Below are positions 38,864 through 48,887 of a stretch of DNA of 64,000 bases, in pieces. The notes beneath the pieces were generated by a model, which saw nothing but the letters and a program-made list of their open reading frames with translations, was not told the origin of the DNA and did no database searches. Within the stretch, counting starts at the first letter, position 1. Each line of letters starts with the position of its first letter. A program made the translations under genes and the position numbers. Source of the stretch: an uncultured Bacteroidales bacterium (GTDB lineage Bacteria > Bacteroidota > Bacteroidia > Bacteroidales > Paludibacteraceae); assembly GCA_900316995.1 (NCBI GenBank), contig ONEZ01000003.1, positions 47,826-111,825 on the forward strand. Reading direction: 5' to 3'.

Positions 38864-40245
38864 TATTGCTCCCACTTGCTTATAACCTGCTTAACATAAG
38901 TCACAACCTCTATACCACGGCAATAGCCGTATTTACAAACGGAATCTGTATAAAACTCAGGCTCTGACTTTAGCAGTATGTAGTGCTCCACGTTGCCAAA
39001 CCAAACATCGGGGTCTTTACCATACTTACGCGCCAAAGCACGTGCGTCAAATATATGTGCCGGTCCTGAGTTGTAGGCTGCAAGTGTGAACTTAACCTTC
39101 TCATCGGGGTCTGTGACAGACGGGAACAGTTTTTCAAGTTTCTTTAAATATTTGGCGCAAAGACTAACGCTAACCTCTGGGTCAAACATCTGTTGCACGC
39201 TATCAGCTCCTAATGAAATTGCTGTCTTAGGCATAAGCTGCATAAGTCCGCAGGCCCCAGCCCAAGACACTGTCATAGGGTCAAACTTTGACTCCTTGTA
39301 GGCCATAGCTGCAAGTAATTTCCAATCCCACCCTATCTGCTGACCATATATCTTGAAGAGGTGATCATACTGTGAGATTCCGTTACGGCTCATTAGCTCT
39401 ATCTTATTTGCCTCAGCTATGCTCTGTTCAAAATATCTGCGGTACAATTTTGTGAACTCTTTTATATGTTTCTTGTCTTCAGCCCATTTATTTATGAAAG
39501 CAAGGAGTTCGTATGAATCTTTTCCCACCGCCCAAGCCGCACGCTGAGGAAAACTTATGCCTAATGAGTAATCAAGTTTAGGGAACAGGTTCTGACTTAT
39601 GCGTGCAATATCGTATGTGGTTACGGTCATTGGTATCTTGTGAGTCGCCACCATGCCTATGAGGTCTTCTGATGTTACTGTATCAGCTGCATACACTATG
39701 TTTATTCCGCCTCCCACTTCATCGTTAAGGTGTTTCAGCCGATGCTCAAATCTGGAGCCTTGACGTACAACCACTTCTCTGCCCACCAAATCAAGCACAT
39801 CACGGGCCATTGTATCACTCTTACACTGCAATATGACTTGGTATGTTTCTGATTGCAGGTTTGTATATGCCAAACCGTCTTTATACTTTGAAATGTAAGG
39901 CATCTTATATGCTATAAGGTCGGCATCGCCGAGCATCATCATTTTATACATGGCCACTTCACTCTCAGCCACGGTTATTTTAAGCTTAACGCCTATGGCT
40001 TCTGACAAAGATTTAGCCATTTCATATTCATAGCCAGCTTCATTGTCTTTGTATAGAAAATAAGATGTGGGACCGTACATGGTAACCACACGCAGGGTGT
40101 CATCTTCACGTATTTCTGCTAAATCACGATGTTTCACACTATCCTCATCACTCTCCTGCCTGTTGCATGACATAACGCATAACGCACTGACAACCATTGC
40201 AAGCACAATTATAAGATTCAGGGGATTGTAAGATTTTTTCATCAT
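38842..40245 (-). CDS. MltF-like lytic transglycosylase lipoprotein
   Basis: This 467-residue protein has a lipoprotein signal (SALCVMSCNRQ). Residues of about 45-270 match a family 3 solute-binding domain (DTLRVVTMYGPTSYF, GYEYEMAKSLSEAIGVKL, VVRQGSRFEHRL). Residues of about 290-420 match a lytic transglycosylase domain with catalytic Glu in AYKESKFDP, followed by SWAGACGLMQLMP and LAAYNSGPAH. This is the MltF architecture: a sensor-like domain joined to a peptidoglycan-cleaving domain, acting in the periplasm. An alternative start lies one codon later (ATG at 40242). ssb is divergent. Confidence 0.92.
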   Translation of the reverse strand: MMKKSYNPLNLIIVLAMVVSALCVMSCNRQESDEDSVKHRDLAEIREDDTLRVVTMYGPTSYFLYKDNEAGYEYEMAKSLSEAIGVKLKITVAESEVAMYKMMMLGDADLIAYKMPYISKYKDGLAYTNLQSETYQVILQCKSDTMARDVLDLVGREVVVRQGSRFEHRLKHLNDEVGGGINIVYAADTVTSEDLIGMVATHKIPMTVTTYDIARISQNLFPKLDYSLGISFPQRAAWAVGKDSYELLAFINKWAEDKKHIKEFTKLYRRYFEQSIAEANKIELMSRNGISQYDHLFKIYGQQIGWDWKLLAAMAYKESKFDPMTVSWAGACGLMQLMPKTAISLGADSVQQMFDPEVSVSLCAKYLKKLEKLFPSVTDPDEKVKFTLAAYNSGPAHIFDARALARKYGKDPDVWFGNVEHYILLKSEPEFYTDSVCKYGYCRGIEVVTYVKQVISKWEQYKTWSVK

Positions 40246-40293
40246 TAAGATTCTTTTTGCTCTGTAAAATTAATGAATTAATTTTTTTTGTAC

Positions 40294-40301
40294 TACATTT
40301 G
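40294..40301 (+). promoter_or_regulatory. Possible -7 element of ssb
   Basis: TACATTTG matches TAnnTTTG. It lies about 100 bp before the ssb start, so the leader would be long. No clear -33 element at 19-20 nt. Confidence 0.4.
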
Positions 40302-40400
40302 CGGTGGAGAAAATTAAAAATACGGCAAACACACCGCTCAGTTACAACGATGGATTCTTTTTTTAGTATTCTCTAAACACTTTTAAAAATTTAATCTTTT

Positions 40401-40877
40401 ATGTCAGTAAACAAAGTAATTTTAGTAGGAAACGCAGGTGACGACGCTAAGGTCCGTTATCTGGACAACAACGTGGCAGTCGCCAATTTTTCAGTAGCCA
40501 CCACAGAAAGAGCTTACACTCTAAACAATGGAACTCAGATACCTGAACGTACTGAGTGGCATAACATTGTGGCTTGGAGAGGGCTTGCTGAAATAGCCGA
40601 AAAGTATGTTAAAAAGGGCACTCAGGTTTATATTGAAGGTAAAATCCAGTCTCGCTCATATACAGACAAGGACGGCATTAAGCGCTTTGCTTACGAAATT
40701 CTTGCAGACAATATGCAGTTGCTGGGAAAGAAGGGCGGCGACGATCAGACAGGGACTAAAACCCCTGCCACTCAAGAAAAAAGGACTTCTACGAAGGGCT
40801 CCAAAACGGAGACCTCCGCTCCTTTTAATGCTGAGCCTACGGCGCAGGCAGGACAAGAGGACGATCTTCCTTTCTAA
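40401..40877 (+). CDS. ssb: Single-stranded DNA-binding protein
   Basis: This 158-residue OB-fold protein protects single-stranded DNA during replication and repair. Features are MSVNKVILVGNAGDDAKVRY, the TEWHNIVAWRGLAEIAEKYV segment and GTQVYIEGKIQSRSY. A low-complexity linker ends in the acidic tip DDLPF, the binding site for SSB partner proteins. It is flanked by a terminator downstream that is shared with convergent nagB. Confidence 0.96.
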   Translation: MSVNKVILVGNAGDDAKVRYLDNNVAVANFSVATTERAYTLNNGTQIPERTEWHNIVAWRGLAEIAEKYVKKGTQVYIEGKIQSRSYTDKDGIKRFAYEILADNMQLLGKKGGDDQTGTKTPATQEKRTSTKGSKTETSAPFNAEPTAQAGQEDDLPF

Positions 40878-40901
40878 TGCGATAGTAGTTGTAACGGCGG
40901 T

Positions 40902-40939
40902 AAAAAAGCCTGCTCCTCAAAGGGGCAGGCTTTAATATT
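40902..40939. terminator. Bidirectional terminator between ssb and nagB
   Basis: AAAGCCTGCTCC (40905-40916) and GGGGCAGGCTTT (40922-40933) form a 12-bp stem with one G-U. An A-run precedes and T-rich sequence follows, so it can act in both directions. Confidence 0.85.
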
Positions 40940-40956
40940 TTCTATTCTTAATTACT

Positions 40957-41748
40957 TTAGAGATTATTTTTCTCAATATCCTTAAAGTAGCGGTATGTTC
41001 CAACTTTTAGTTCGTCGGTGGCAGCATCGTCGCAAACTATGATGCCCTTACGGTGCATCTGTAGGGCGGATATTGTCCATAGATGGTTCACGCTGCCCTC
41101 CACTGCGGCTGCAAGTGCGCGTGCCTTACCGTGACCGTTCACAAGGATAAGCACCTCTTTGGCATCCATCACAGTACCTACGCCTACTGTAAGAGCAGTT
41201 TTAGGCACTTTGTTAACATCTCCTTCAAAGAATCTTGAGTTTGCAATGATGGTATCAGTGGTAAGGGTTTTCTGACGAGTACGGGAGCTTAATGACGAGC
41301 CTGGTTCATTGAATGCAATGTGACCGTCAGGACCAATACCGCCTAAGAAAAGGTCAATACCTCCGGCAGCCTTAATTCTCTCTTCATAATTCTCACACTC
41401 TGCCGCTAAATCCTTGGCGTTGCCATTAAGAATGTTTACATTCTCTTTCTTAATGTCAATGTGACTGAAGAAATTATTCCACATAAATGAGTGATAGCTC
41501 TCAGGGTGTTCCTCTGGTAATCCTACATACTCATCCATATTAAAAGTTATTACATTGGCAAATGAAACCTTGCCAGCCTTGTTCAACTCTACAAGAGCTT
41601 TATACATACCAAGTGGTGATGAGCCTGTTGGCAATCCAAGTACAAAAGGTTTCTCCGATGTTGGAGATGCTGCGTTTATTTTGGCTGCAACATAATTTGC
41701 CGCCCACTGTGACATCTTAGCGTAGTCTGGTTCAATAATTAGTCTCAT
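40957..41748 (-). CDS. nagB: Glucosamine-6-phosphate deaminase
   Basis: The enzyme converts glucosamine 6-phosphate to fructose 6-phosphate and ammonia, feeding amino-sugar carbon into glycolysis. It has 263 residues, the usual length. Motifs are [57 protein letters not shown] with the catalytic Asp and His, and [20 protein letters not shown]. It has its own transcript, ending at the terminator shared with ssb. It is relevant to the RapZ-like domain near 61.4 kb, as RapZ in E. coli senses this enzyme's substrate. Confidence 0.97.
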   Translation of the reverse strand: MRLIIEPDYAKMSQWAANYVAAKINAASPTSEKPFVLGLPTGSSPLGMYKALVELNKAGKVSFANVITFNMDEYVGLPEEHPESYHSFMWNNFFSHIDIKKENVNILNGNAKDLAAECENYEERIKAAGGIDLFLGGIGPDGHIAFNEPGSSLSSRTRQKTLTTDTIIANSRFFEGDVNKVPKTALTVGVGTVMDAKEVLILVNGHGKARALAAAVEGSVNHLWTISALQMHRKGIIVCDDAATDELKVGTYRYFKDIEKNNL

Positions 41749-42039
41749 ACTTTTTTTTATTATATATGTTTACAAAGATATAGCAATTAGAGAAAAGCCC
41801 GTCTTTTATCAGCTTTTTTTTGAAAAAAAATTATCATAAACTTACAAAATATTCACATTTGCACAAATAAAGCTATCATATTTTTGCACGATTACGCAAA
41901 TTCAATACAATTTATAACGAGCAGTTACATCTCTTAGTTTTTTACTGGCGGACAATTCTCCCTTTATATCATTATAACATACTATTATAAATTTTTTTTC
42001 ATTATCTTTGTGAATTTAATATGGGCATCTATAGGTAAA
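41749..42039. promoter_or_regulatory. AT-rich divergent promoter region between nagB and holB
   Basis: This 291-bp gap holds no gene. Three -7-like elements are seen: TATCTTTG on the minus strand (41780-41773) for nagB; TATTTTTG at 41879-41886 with TTTG at 41858-41861; and TATCTTTG at 42003-42010, about 30 bp before holB. The last is the best candidate for holB. The rest is A/T-rich with homopolymer runs. Confidence 0.45.
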
Positions 42040-43134
42040 ATGCAATTCAAAGACGTCATAGGACAAAAAGAGGCGAAGGAACTCATAACCAAGAGTGTCA
42101 GGGAGGGACGCATACCCCACGCACAGCTCTACTGGGGCGGCGAGGGGGTTGGCAAGCTTGCATTGGCGCTTGCAACGGTGCAATACATAAATTGTGAGCA
42201 TCCTACTGACACCGACTCTTGCGGTGAGTGTGAGTCTTGCAGGCTTATTGCAAAACTCTCCCACCCCGATGTCCATTTTGTGTTTCCTATAGTGAAAACT
42301 GGCAGTAAAAACGCCTTTTGTGATGAATTTATGCCACATTGGAGGGATTTAGTTCTACATTCACCCTACTTTAACATGCATGAGTGGATGCAAGAGATAA
42401 ACAACAATGGCAAGGTAGGCACTATATACACTACTGAAAGCGAGGCCATAGCCCGTAAACTGAGTCTTAAAAGTTTGAAAGCCCGCTTCAAGACTGTTAT
42501 TATATGGTTGCCGGAATTGATGCAGGAGGAAGGAGCCAACAAACTTCTTAAACTGCTTGAGGAACCGCCTGAAGGCACTTTGTTCCTACTGGTAAGCGAG
42601 CAGCCGGAAAGAATGCTTGGCACTATAGCCTCACGCACACAGTCACTGCACATAAAGAGTATTGATGTTGAAGATCTGGGCAAGGTGTTCCCTGCTAATG
42701 TGGCAAGGCTCTCAGGCGGTAACTACGTTAAGGCTCGTGAACTTGTCGAGGCTCGTAGCAACGCGACGGAGATGACATCGAGGTACCGGAATCTTATGCT
42801 CAGTGCATTCAGGAAGGATTTAGTTGCACTACGTGACATAGCAGAAAATGCAGCAAAGAGCCGTGAGGAGTGTTTAGAATTCCTTAAATATGCGGCAAGG
42901 ATAACAAGGGAGACGTTCATAGCCAACCTGTGCAATCCTCAGCTCTGCTACAGTACAGATAGCGAGGCGGCATTTATTGAGAAGTTCAAAAAGTTTGTGG
43001 ATGTGACAAACATAGAGCAGATAACAGAACATATAACCCAGGCCAGTCTTGACATAGAGCGTAATGCGAACATCAAGATTACAGTTTTTGACATGGGCCT
43101 GCAGTTATTCACCCTTATAAACAACAAAAGATAG
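42040..43134 (+). CDS. holB: DNA polymerase III clamp-loader subunit delta'
   Basis: This protein has 364 residues from the ATG at 42040, which opens the conserved MQFKDVIGQKEAKELI; a GTG at 42010 overlaps the likely promoter. It is part of the replicative clamp loader. It has the modified P loop GGEGVGKLALALA, the zinc module Cys residues (CEHPTDTDSCGECESC), and EEGANKLLKLLEEPPEGTLF with an SRTQSL sensor. The next gene ricT begins 3 bp after the stop. Confidence 0.93.
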   Translation: MQFKDVIGQKEAKELITKSVREGRIPHAQLYWGGEGVGKLALALATVQYINCEHPTDTDSCGECESCRLIAKLSHPDVHFVFPIVKTGSKNAFCDEFMPHWRDLVLHSPYFNMHEWMQEINNNGKVGTIYTTESEAIARKLSLKSLKARFKTVIIWLPELMQEEGANKLLKLLEEPPEGTLFLLVSEQPERMLGTIASRTQSLHIKSIDVEDLGKVFPANVARLSGGNYVKARELVEARSNATEMTSRYRNLMLSAFRKDLVALRDIAENAAKSREECLEFLKYAARITRETFIANLCNPQLCYSTDSEAAFIEKFKKFVDVTNIEQITEHITQASLDIERNANIKITVFDMGLQLFTLINNKR

Positions 43135-43137
43135 AGT

Positions 43138-44274
43138 ATGGATTACACACTTGATAAAGGCAACAGCCGTCTGACCGCTGCAGGCTGCAAGAGAAGTTCA
43201 TGGCAGATGCTTAGCGTATATGACTGGCTGGCTGACATCCCTGTTGACAGGGAGACCATGCAATATGTGGAGGTTCAATTCAAGAACACCAGGAAGGGGT
43301 ATTATCTTAACTCCACTGAGATTCCCTTGGAGAAGGGAGATATTGTGGCAGTGGAGTCAAATCCCGGGCACGATATTGGCACGGTGACGCTGCAAGGTTA
43401 CCTTGTGGCTCTGCAAATGAGAAAGAACGGCTATGACCCCACCAAGAGCGAGGTGCGCCGCATATACCGTAAAGCTAAGCCTGCCGATATTGAGAAGTGG
43501 GAGGAGTCAAAGGCTAAGGAACACGATGCCATGCTCCGCACACGTCAGATAGCCAAAGATCTGAATCTTGATATGAAGATTGGCGACGTGGAGTATCAAG
43601 GAGACGGCAACAAAGCCATCTTCTACTACATTGCAGACCAGAGGGTTGACTTCCGCGAACTTATCAAGGTGCTGGCAGACACCTTCCATGTGCGTATTGA
43701 GATGAAACAGATTGGAGCACGTCAGGAGGCTGGGCGCATCGGCGGCACAGGTCCTTGCGGACGTGAGCTTTGCTGCTCCACTTTTATGACCAATTTTCGT
43801 TCTGTGGGCACCAACGCTGCCAGAGTTCAGGATTTATCTATGAACCCTCAGAAGCTCGCCGGCCAGTGCGCCAAGCTGAAGTGCTGCCTCAACTATGAGT
43901 TTGATAATTATGTGGAGGCTCTTAAGGAGTTCCCGTCAAAGGATATTGTGCTTGAAACCGCAAAGGGGCCTTATTACTTCTTTAAGCTTGATGTCTTTGC
44001 CCGTAAGATGACATACTCCGCCGACAAGAAGGCGCCTGTGGATTTGCTTGAAATGCCGCTTGATGAGGTGTGGAAGATTATCAATGAGAACAAGAAGGGT
44101 AAGAAAGTGAGCGAGATTCAGACATCGGAGTCTAAAAACGAGCCCGAAATAAGTTTTGAGAACGCTGTGGGAGAAGGAAGCCTCACCAGATTTGACAAGA
44201 ACAAGAAGAAAAAGAAGCACAAGCACCGTCCTAACAACCAAAAACCATCTGACAGCGGAGCTGAAAACAAATGA
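43138..44274 (+). CDS. ricT: PSP1/RicT-like iron-sulfur complex subunit
   Basis: This 378-residue protein has a PSP1 domain (about 30-260). The Cys-rich segments GPCGRELCCSTFM and GQCAKLKCCLNYE match the cluster-binding cysteines of RicT (YaaT). In Bacillus, RicT with RicA and RicF affects RNase Y and mRNA maturation. RicA and RicF are not seen here, so the partners are unknown. The C-terminal tail is Lys-rich and disordered. The gldH start overlaps its stop by 4 bp, indicating coupling. Confidence 0.9.
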   Translation: MDYTLDKGNSRLTAAGCKRSSWQMLSVYDWLADIPVDRETMQYVEVQFKNTRKGYYLNSTEIPLEKGDIVAVESNPGHDIGTVTLQGYLVALQMRKNGYDPTKSEVRRIYRKAKPADIEKWEESKAKEHDAMLRTRQIAKDLNLDMKIGDVEYQGDGNKAIFYYIADQRVDFRELIKVLADTFHVRIEMKQIGARQEAGRIGGTGPCGRELCCSTFMTNFRSVGTNAARVQDLSMNPQKLAGQCAKLKCCLNYEFDNYVEALKEFPSKDIVLETAKGPYYFFKLDVFARKMTYSADKKAPVDLLEMPLDEVWKIINENKKGKKVSEIQTSESKNEPEISFENAVGEGSLTRFDKNKKKKKHKHRPNNQKPSDSGAENK

Positions 44275-44738
44275 AAAAACTGCTGAGAATATTACAGCTG
44301 ACCGCCGCCATAGCCGTCATGGCATCTTGTGGCAGGCCGAGCGTTTACAACCAGTGTGCGGATACCGATGAAAACGGCTGGCATATTGACTCCGCCGTTA
44401 TATTCAAACCTGTGATTGCTGACACGCTGCACAGGTACAATATGATTGTAACCGTACGTCACACATCTGACTATCCTTACCAGAACTTCTGGATGTTCGT
44501 GAGAATAACATCGCCAGACGGAATGATTGCCAGAGACCCGTTTGAATGCTATTTGGCTGATAACACCGGGCGGTTCTTAGGTAGTGGCATATCTGTTTAT
44601 GAGATGCCCGTGCTTATATCAGAAAACATCAGGTATGACCAGTCTGGAGAGTACAAGGTTGAGATTCTGCAAGGTATGCGTGACACGCTGCTAACTGGTG
44701 TGAAAAATATATGCCTCACTTTAGAGAGAGTTGACTGA
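44271..44738 (+). CDS. gldH: Gliding motility lipoprotein GldH
   Basis: This 155-residue protein has a lipoprotein signal (AAIAVMASCGRPS; lipid Cys near residue 20). The PYQNFWMFVRITSPDGMIARD and DNTGRFLGSGISVYE segments fit GldH. GldH is needed for gliding in Flavobacterium but is widespread in non-gliding Bacteroidales, where its role is unclear. It is coupled to ricT upstream (ATGA) and to trmB downstream (TGATG). Confidence 0.88.
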   Translation: MKKLLRILQLTAAIAVMASCGRPSVYNQCADTDENGWHIDSAVIFKPVIADTLHRYNMIVTVRHTSDYPYQNFWMFVRITSPDGMIARDPFECYLADNTGRFLGSGISVYEMPVLISENIRYDQSGEYKVEILQGMRDTLLTGVKNICLTLERVD

Positions 44739-45499
44739 TGGGGAAAAATAAGTTACAGAAATTTGCGGAGATGGAGACATACAGCAATGTCTTCCAGTAC
44801 CCGTTTGCACGCCTGCAGGCTGATGGTGGATTTTATGGGAAGGGCAAGTGGCATGAATTTTTTGGGAACTGCAACCCTATTGTTCTGGAACTGGGCTGTG
44901 GCAAGGGTGAATATACTGTAGGGCTGGCAAAAATCTTCCCTGATAAGAACTTTATTGGAATTGACATCAAGGGTGCCAGAATGTGGACAGGCGCCAAAGA
45001 GTCAAACATTGAGGGATTAAAAAACGTAGCGTTCCTCAGAACTGACATTGAACTTATTACAGAGTTTTTTGCTACTGATGAGGTGGCTGAGATATGGATT
45101 ACATTCCCTGACCCACAGATGAAAAAGGTGCGCAAACGCCTCACATCCACCAGGTTCATGGCTTTGTACCAGCAGATATTAAAGCCACAGGGCATTGTAC
45201 ATCTGAAGACGGACAGCCCGTTCCTGTATGCCTACACCACTCTGATGGTAAAGTACAATGGTTACAAGACGCTCCTCTCCACCGACAATCTCTACGCATC
45301 GGGGTATGATGATGAGATACTTAAGATACGCACCTATTATGAGAGCCAGTGGATTGAGCGTGGAATGAATATTAAGTATATAAAGTTTGAACTGGAACAT
45401 AGAGATGAATTCACGGAGCCGCAGGAGGATATCCCAGAGGATGACTACCGCAGCTTTAACCGCCGTTCAAACACACAGATACAGAGTAAGAAAGAGTAA
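44738..45499 (+). CDS. trmB: tRNA (guanine-N7)-methyltransferase TrmB
   Basis: This 253-residue SAM-dependent enzyme makes m7G46 in the tRNA variable loop. Motifs are VLELGCGKGEYTVGLA (SAM site), FIGIDIKGARMW, and TFPDPQMKKVRKRLTS, the TrmB signature. A C-terminal tail rich in acidic residues and Arg (EPQEDIPEDDYRSFNRR) extends past the fold. Its start overlaps the gldH stop by one base. Confidence 0.96.
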   Translation: MGKNKLQKFAEMETYSNVFQYPFARLQADGGFYGKGKWHEFFGNCNPIVLELGCGKGEYTVGLAKIFPDKNFIGIDIKGARMWTGAKESNIEGLKNVAFLRTDIELITEFFATDEVAEIWITFPDPQMKKVRKRLTSTRFMALYQQILKPQGIVHLKTDSPFLYAYTTLMVKYNGYKTLLSTDNLYASGYDDEILKIRTYYESQWIERGMNIKYIKFELEHRDEFTEPQEDIPEDDYRSFNRRSNTQIQSKKE

Positions 45500-45505
45500 A
45501 AAGAT

Positions 45506-46543
45506 ATGGAACTCTATCCTAAATTAATTTTAGAGGCGCTTAGCCATGTTACACACCCAGCCACAGGTAAAAACATTGTGGAGTCTGGTATTGTGGAGGA
45601 CGACATACGCATTGAGGGGCGCAAAGTGTCATTTTCTCTGCTGCTAAAAAGCAATGATCCTCTTGCAAAGTCTTTAGTTAAAGCATCTGAAACAGCCATA
45701 CTCACCTATGTAGGCCCCGATGTTGAGATTAAGGGCAATATCGCCATTAAGAGCCCTGCCGAGCCTGCAGTGGAGAAGGAGGAGCCTCTTAAGGGGGTCA
45801 GGTATAAAATTGCCATTTCATCAGGCAAAGGAGGCGTGGGGAAATCAACAGTAACATCAAATCTTGCCATATCACTTGCAAAACTTGGCTACAAGGTGGG
45901 ACTGTTTGACGCTGACATATTCGGACCTTCAATACCTAAAATGTTTGGTGTGGAGGGCGCCACCCCATACGCAGATGAGAACGGTCTTATCATGCCTATT
46001 GAAAAATATGGTGTAAAAATGCTATCCATAGGTTTCTTTGTGAATACAGATAGCGCTATAGTATGGCGTGGAGCCATGGCTTCCGGAGCCATAAAGCAAT
46101 TACTTACAGAGGCGGCGTGGGGAGAGCTGGACTATCTGCTCATAGACCTGCCTCCAGGCACAAGCGACATTCACCTTACGGTGGTGCAGACTATAAAACT
46201 TGACGGCGCAATAGTGGTGAGCACACCTCAGCAGGTGGCGCTTGCAGATGCGGTGCGTGGCATTGATATGTTCCAGAATGAGAAAATAAACGTACCTGTC
46301 ATAGGTCTCATAGAGAACATGGCTTGGTTCACACCAAAGGAACTCCCTGAAAACAAGTACTACATATTTGGGAAAGAGGGTGTAAGCAAACTTGCAGAGG
46401 AGCGTGGCATCAGACTTTTAGGACAGATACCCCTTGTACAAGGCATCTGTGAGGGTGGTGACAACGGAGCACCAGTATCACTTTCAGACACAATTACAGC
46501 TTTAGCGTTTGATAATATTGCAAAAAGCATTGTCTTTCAGTAA
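45506..46543 (+). CDS. mrp: Mrp/ApbC-family P-loop ATPase
   Basis: This 345-residue protein has a MIP18/DUF59 domain (about 1-80) followed by a ParA-like ATPase with the deviant Walker A SGKGGVGKST and DLPPGTSDIHLTV. The family carries and delivers iron-sulfur clusters. The CxxC pair that usually ligates the bridging cluster is absent; that region reads ENMAWFTPKELPENKYYIF. It lies 6 bp after trmB and at the end of the holB run. The next gene has its own promoter inside the mrp 3' end. Confidence 0.94.
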   Translation: MELYPKLILEALSHVTHPATGKNIVESGIVEDDIRIEGRKVSFSLLLKSNDPLAKSLVKASETAILTYVGPDVEIKGNIAIKSPAEPAVEKEEPLKGVRYKIAISSGKGGVGKSTVTSNLAISLAKLGYKVGLFDADIFGPSIPKMFGVEGATPYADENGLIMPIEKYGVKMLSIGFFVNTDSAIVWRGAMASGAIKQLLTEAAWGELDYLLIDLPPGTSDIHLTVVQTIKLDGAIVVSTPQQVALADAVRGIDMFQNEKINVPVIGLIENMAWFTPKELPENKYYIFGKEGVSKLAEERGIRLLGQIPLVQGICEGGDNGAPVSLSDTITALAFDNIAKSIVFQ

Positions 46544-46558
46544 AATTTATTATCTTTG
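46530..46558 (+). promoter_or_regulatory. Promoter of the rsfS-ftsH operon
   Basis: TTG (46530-46532) and TATCTTTG (46551-46558) are 18 nt apart. The -33 element lies inside the end of mrp. The rsfS ATG follows 23 bp later. Confidence 0.5.
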
Positions 46559-46581
46559 CTCTTTAAACATACAAATCTATA

Positions 46582-46947
46582 ATGGCGGAAATTACAACAA
46601 AAAAACTACTTGACACAATTGTAGCTGGAATTCAGGACCAGAAAGGCAAACGAATAGTGGTGGTTGACCTAAAGAAAACAGGCAATTCTGTCTGCTCATA
46701 TTTTGTTATATGTGAGGGTGGCTCAAACACACACGTCAATGCTATTGCCACCAATCTTAAAGACTACGTGCGTGAGGCCATAAAAGTCAAGCCTCTTGCA
46801 ATGGAGGGCTTTGAGAACTGCGAATGGATAGTTTCAGACTACATTGACGTTATGGTTCATATAATGCAGCGAGGCGCACGTGAGTTCTATGATTTGGAGC
46901 ATTTGTGGGCGGATGCAAAAATTAAGGAAATAGAAGATTTAGACTAA
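46582..46947 (+). CDS. rsfS: Ribosomal silencing factor RsfS
   Basis: This 121-residue protein binds uL14 and blocks subunit joining in starvation. Family features are GKRIVVVDLKKTGNSVCSYFVICEG, shown here by VVDLKK and YFVICEG, then EGFENCEWIVSDYIDVMVHI and REFYDLEHLWADAK. ftsH starts 1 bp after the stop, so the two are coupled. Confidence 0.96.
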   Translation: MAEITTKKLLDTIVAGIQDQKGKRIVVVDLKKTGNSVCSYFVICEGGSNTHVNAIATNLKDYVREAIKVKPLAMEGFENCEWIVSDYIDVMVHIMQRGAREFYDLEHLWADAKIKEIEDLD

Positions 46948-46948
46948 C

Positions 46949-48880
46949 ATGGCAGAAAAGAAACCGGAAAATCCAATAAATAACGGCAAAAATGGGAAAC
47001 CAAGCGGAGGATTCAGCCTCACATGGTTCTATATAGCAATAGCCACTGCGCTGATATTCACTATATTCTACGATGACAGCGCTCCAATGAAGGAAGTCCA
47101 GTATTCAGACCTTCAAGAATACATAAAAGATGGGTATATTGATAAGATTGTGGTTGTTACAAACACAAACCATGCGGAGGTAAGCCTTGTAGACGACTCC
47201 ACGGTTATTTACAATGTGCTTGGCGCCGCCGATGTTAAGAAATACAGCAAAAAACCACAGATACAGTCACAGATACCGTCGCCAGAGAAACTTGATGACT
47301 TTGTGGCTTCTGTAACAGAGAAAAGCGGCCGTAAGATTGACATAAAGTACGAGGAGAGAAAGGATTACGCCTCCACGTTTTTATGGACGTTTGGTCCTAT
47401 ACTTGTGTTTATAGCCATCTGGATTATCATGTCACGCCGCATGACAGGAGGCGGTGGCATATTCTCTGTAGGACGTTCTAAAGCGCAGATAATAGAAAAA
47501 GGGAACAAGATGAACGTCACATTTAAGGACGTGGCAGGGCTTTCAGAGGCGAAACAAGAGGTTCAAGAGATAGTTGAGTTCCTAAAGAACCCTAAGAAAT
47601 ACACAGACCTTGGCGGTAAGATTCCCAAGGGTGCACTGCTTGTAGGTCCTCCCGGCACAGGTAAAACTCTGCTTGCCAAGGCCGTGGCTGGAGAAGCAAA
47701 CGTGCCGTTCTTCTCTCTCAGCGGCTCAGATTTTGTGGAGATGTTTGTAGGCGTGGGCGCATCGCGTGTAAGAGACCTGTTCCGTCAGGCAAAGGACAAG
47801 TCTCCGTGTATTATATTTATTGATGAAATAGACGCCGTGGGTCGTGCCAGAGGCAAGAATCCAGCATTCAATGCAAATGACGAGCGTGAAAACACACTAA
47901 ACCAGCTACTTACAGAGATGGACGGATTTGGCACTAACAGCGGCATCATAGTGCTTGCAGCCACAAACCGTGCAGATATTCTTGACAAAGCGCTACTGCG
48001 TGCAGGACGCTTTGACCGCCAGATAAGCGTGGATTTGCCAGATGTGCATGAGCGCAAGGAGATTTTTGAGGTTCATTTGAGACCTATTAAGTATGCGGAG
48101 GATCTGGACATTGATTTGCTTGCCAAGCAGACACCAGGTTTCTCAGGAGCAGATATAGCCAATGTATGTAATGAGGCCGCCCTTATAGCGGCACGTAGAG
48201 ATAAAAAAGTGGTTGACCGCCAAGACTTCACCGATGCGGTTGACCGTATAATAGGCGGTCTGGAGAAAAAGAACAAGATAACAACCGCAGAAGAGAAACG
48301 TGCCATTGCCGTGCATGAAGCGGGGCACGCATCTGTGAGCTGGCTGCTTGAATACGCCAATCCGCTTGTAAAGGTAACCATTGTGCCACGAGGCAAGGCT
48401 TTAGGAGCCGCATGGTATCTGCCTGAGGAGAGGCAGCTAACAACCACAGAGCAGATGCTTGATGAGATGTGCGCACTGCTTGGCGGACGTGCTGCGGAGC
48501 AGGTTGTACTTGGCAGAATTTCAACAGGAGCGCTTAATGATTTGGAGCGTGCCACTAAGATGGCATACTCTATGGTGGTTTACTATGGCATGAGTGAGAA
48601 GCTGAAGAACATAAGTTACTTTGACTCCACACAGCAGGATTACTCATTTACCAAACCATATAGCGACAAAACCTCTGAGATAATTGACAATGAGATAAAG
48701 TCTATAGTACAAACACAGTTTGACCGTGCCGTAAAGATTATAACAGACAACAAGGAACGTCACGGAGAACTGGCTTCAATTCTGGTGGAGAAGGAGGTTA
48801 TTTACGCTGATGACGTGGAGCGCATATTTGGCGCGAGACCATGGAAAACGCGTATGGATGAGATAACAGCAAAACAGTGA
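46949..48880 (+). CDS. ftsH: ATP-dependent zinc metalloprotease FtsH
   Basis: This 643-residue membrane-bound protease degrades misfolded membrane proteins and regulators. Two transmembrane segments flank a periplasmic domain ([34 protein letters not shown]). The AAA module has [28 protein letters not shown], and the second region of homology [19 protein letters not shown]. The protease has zinc site HEAGH. A G-rich stretch links the second span to the ATPase. The distal gene cdsA follows in 7 bp. Confidence 0.98.
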   Translation: MAEKKPENPINNGKNGKPSGGFSLTWFYIAIATALIFTIFYDDSAPMKEVQYSDLQEYIKDGYIDKIVVVTNTNHAEVSLVDDSTVIYNVLGAADVKKYSKKPQIQSQIPSPEKLDDFVASVTEKSGRKIDIKYEERKDYASTFLWTFGPILVFIAIWIIMSRRMTGGGGIFSVGRSKAQIIEKGNKMNVTFKDVAGLSEAKQEVQEIVEFLKNPKKYTDLGGKIPKGALLVGPPGTGKTLLAKAVAGEANVPFFSLSGSDFVEMFVGVGASRVRDLFRQAKDKSPCIIFIDEIDAVGRARGKNPAFNANDERENTLNQLLTEMDGFGTNSGIIVLAATNRADILDKALLRAGRFDRQISVDLPDVHERKEIFEVHLRPIKYAEDLDIDLLAKQTPGFSGADIANVCNEAALIAARRDKKVVDRQDFTDAVDRIIGGLEKKNKITTAEEKRAIAVHEAGHASVSWLLEYANPLVKVTIVPRGKALGAAWYLPEERQLTTTEQMLDEMCALLGGRAAEQVVLGRISTGALNDLERATKMAYSMVVYYGMSEKLKNISYFDSTQQDYSFTKPYSDKTSEIIDNEIKSIVQTQFDRAVKIITDNKERHGELASILVEKEVIYADDVERIFGARPWKTRMDEITAKQ

Positions 48881-48887
48881 TAAAGAG

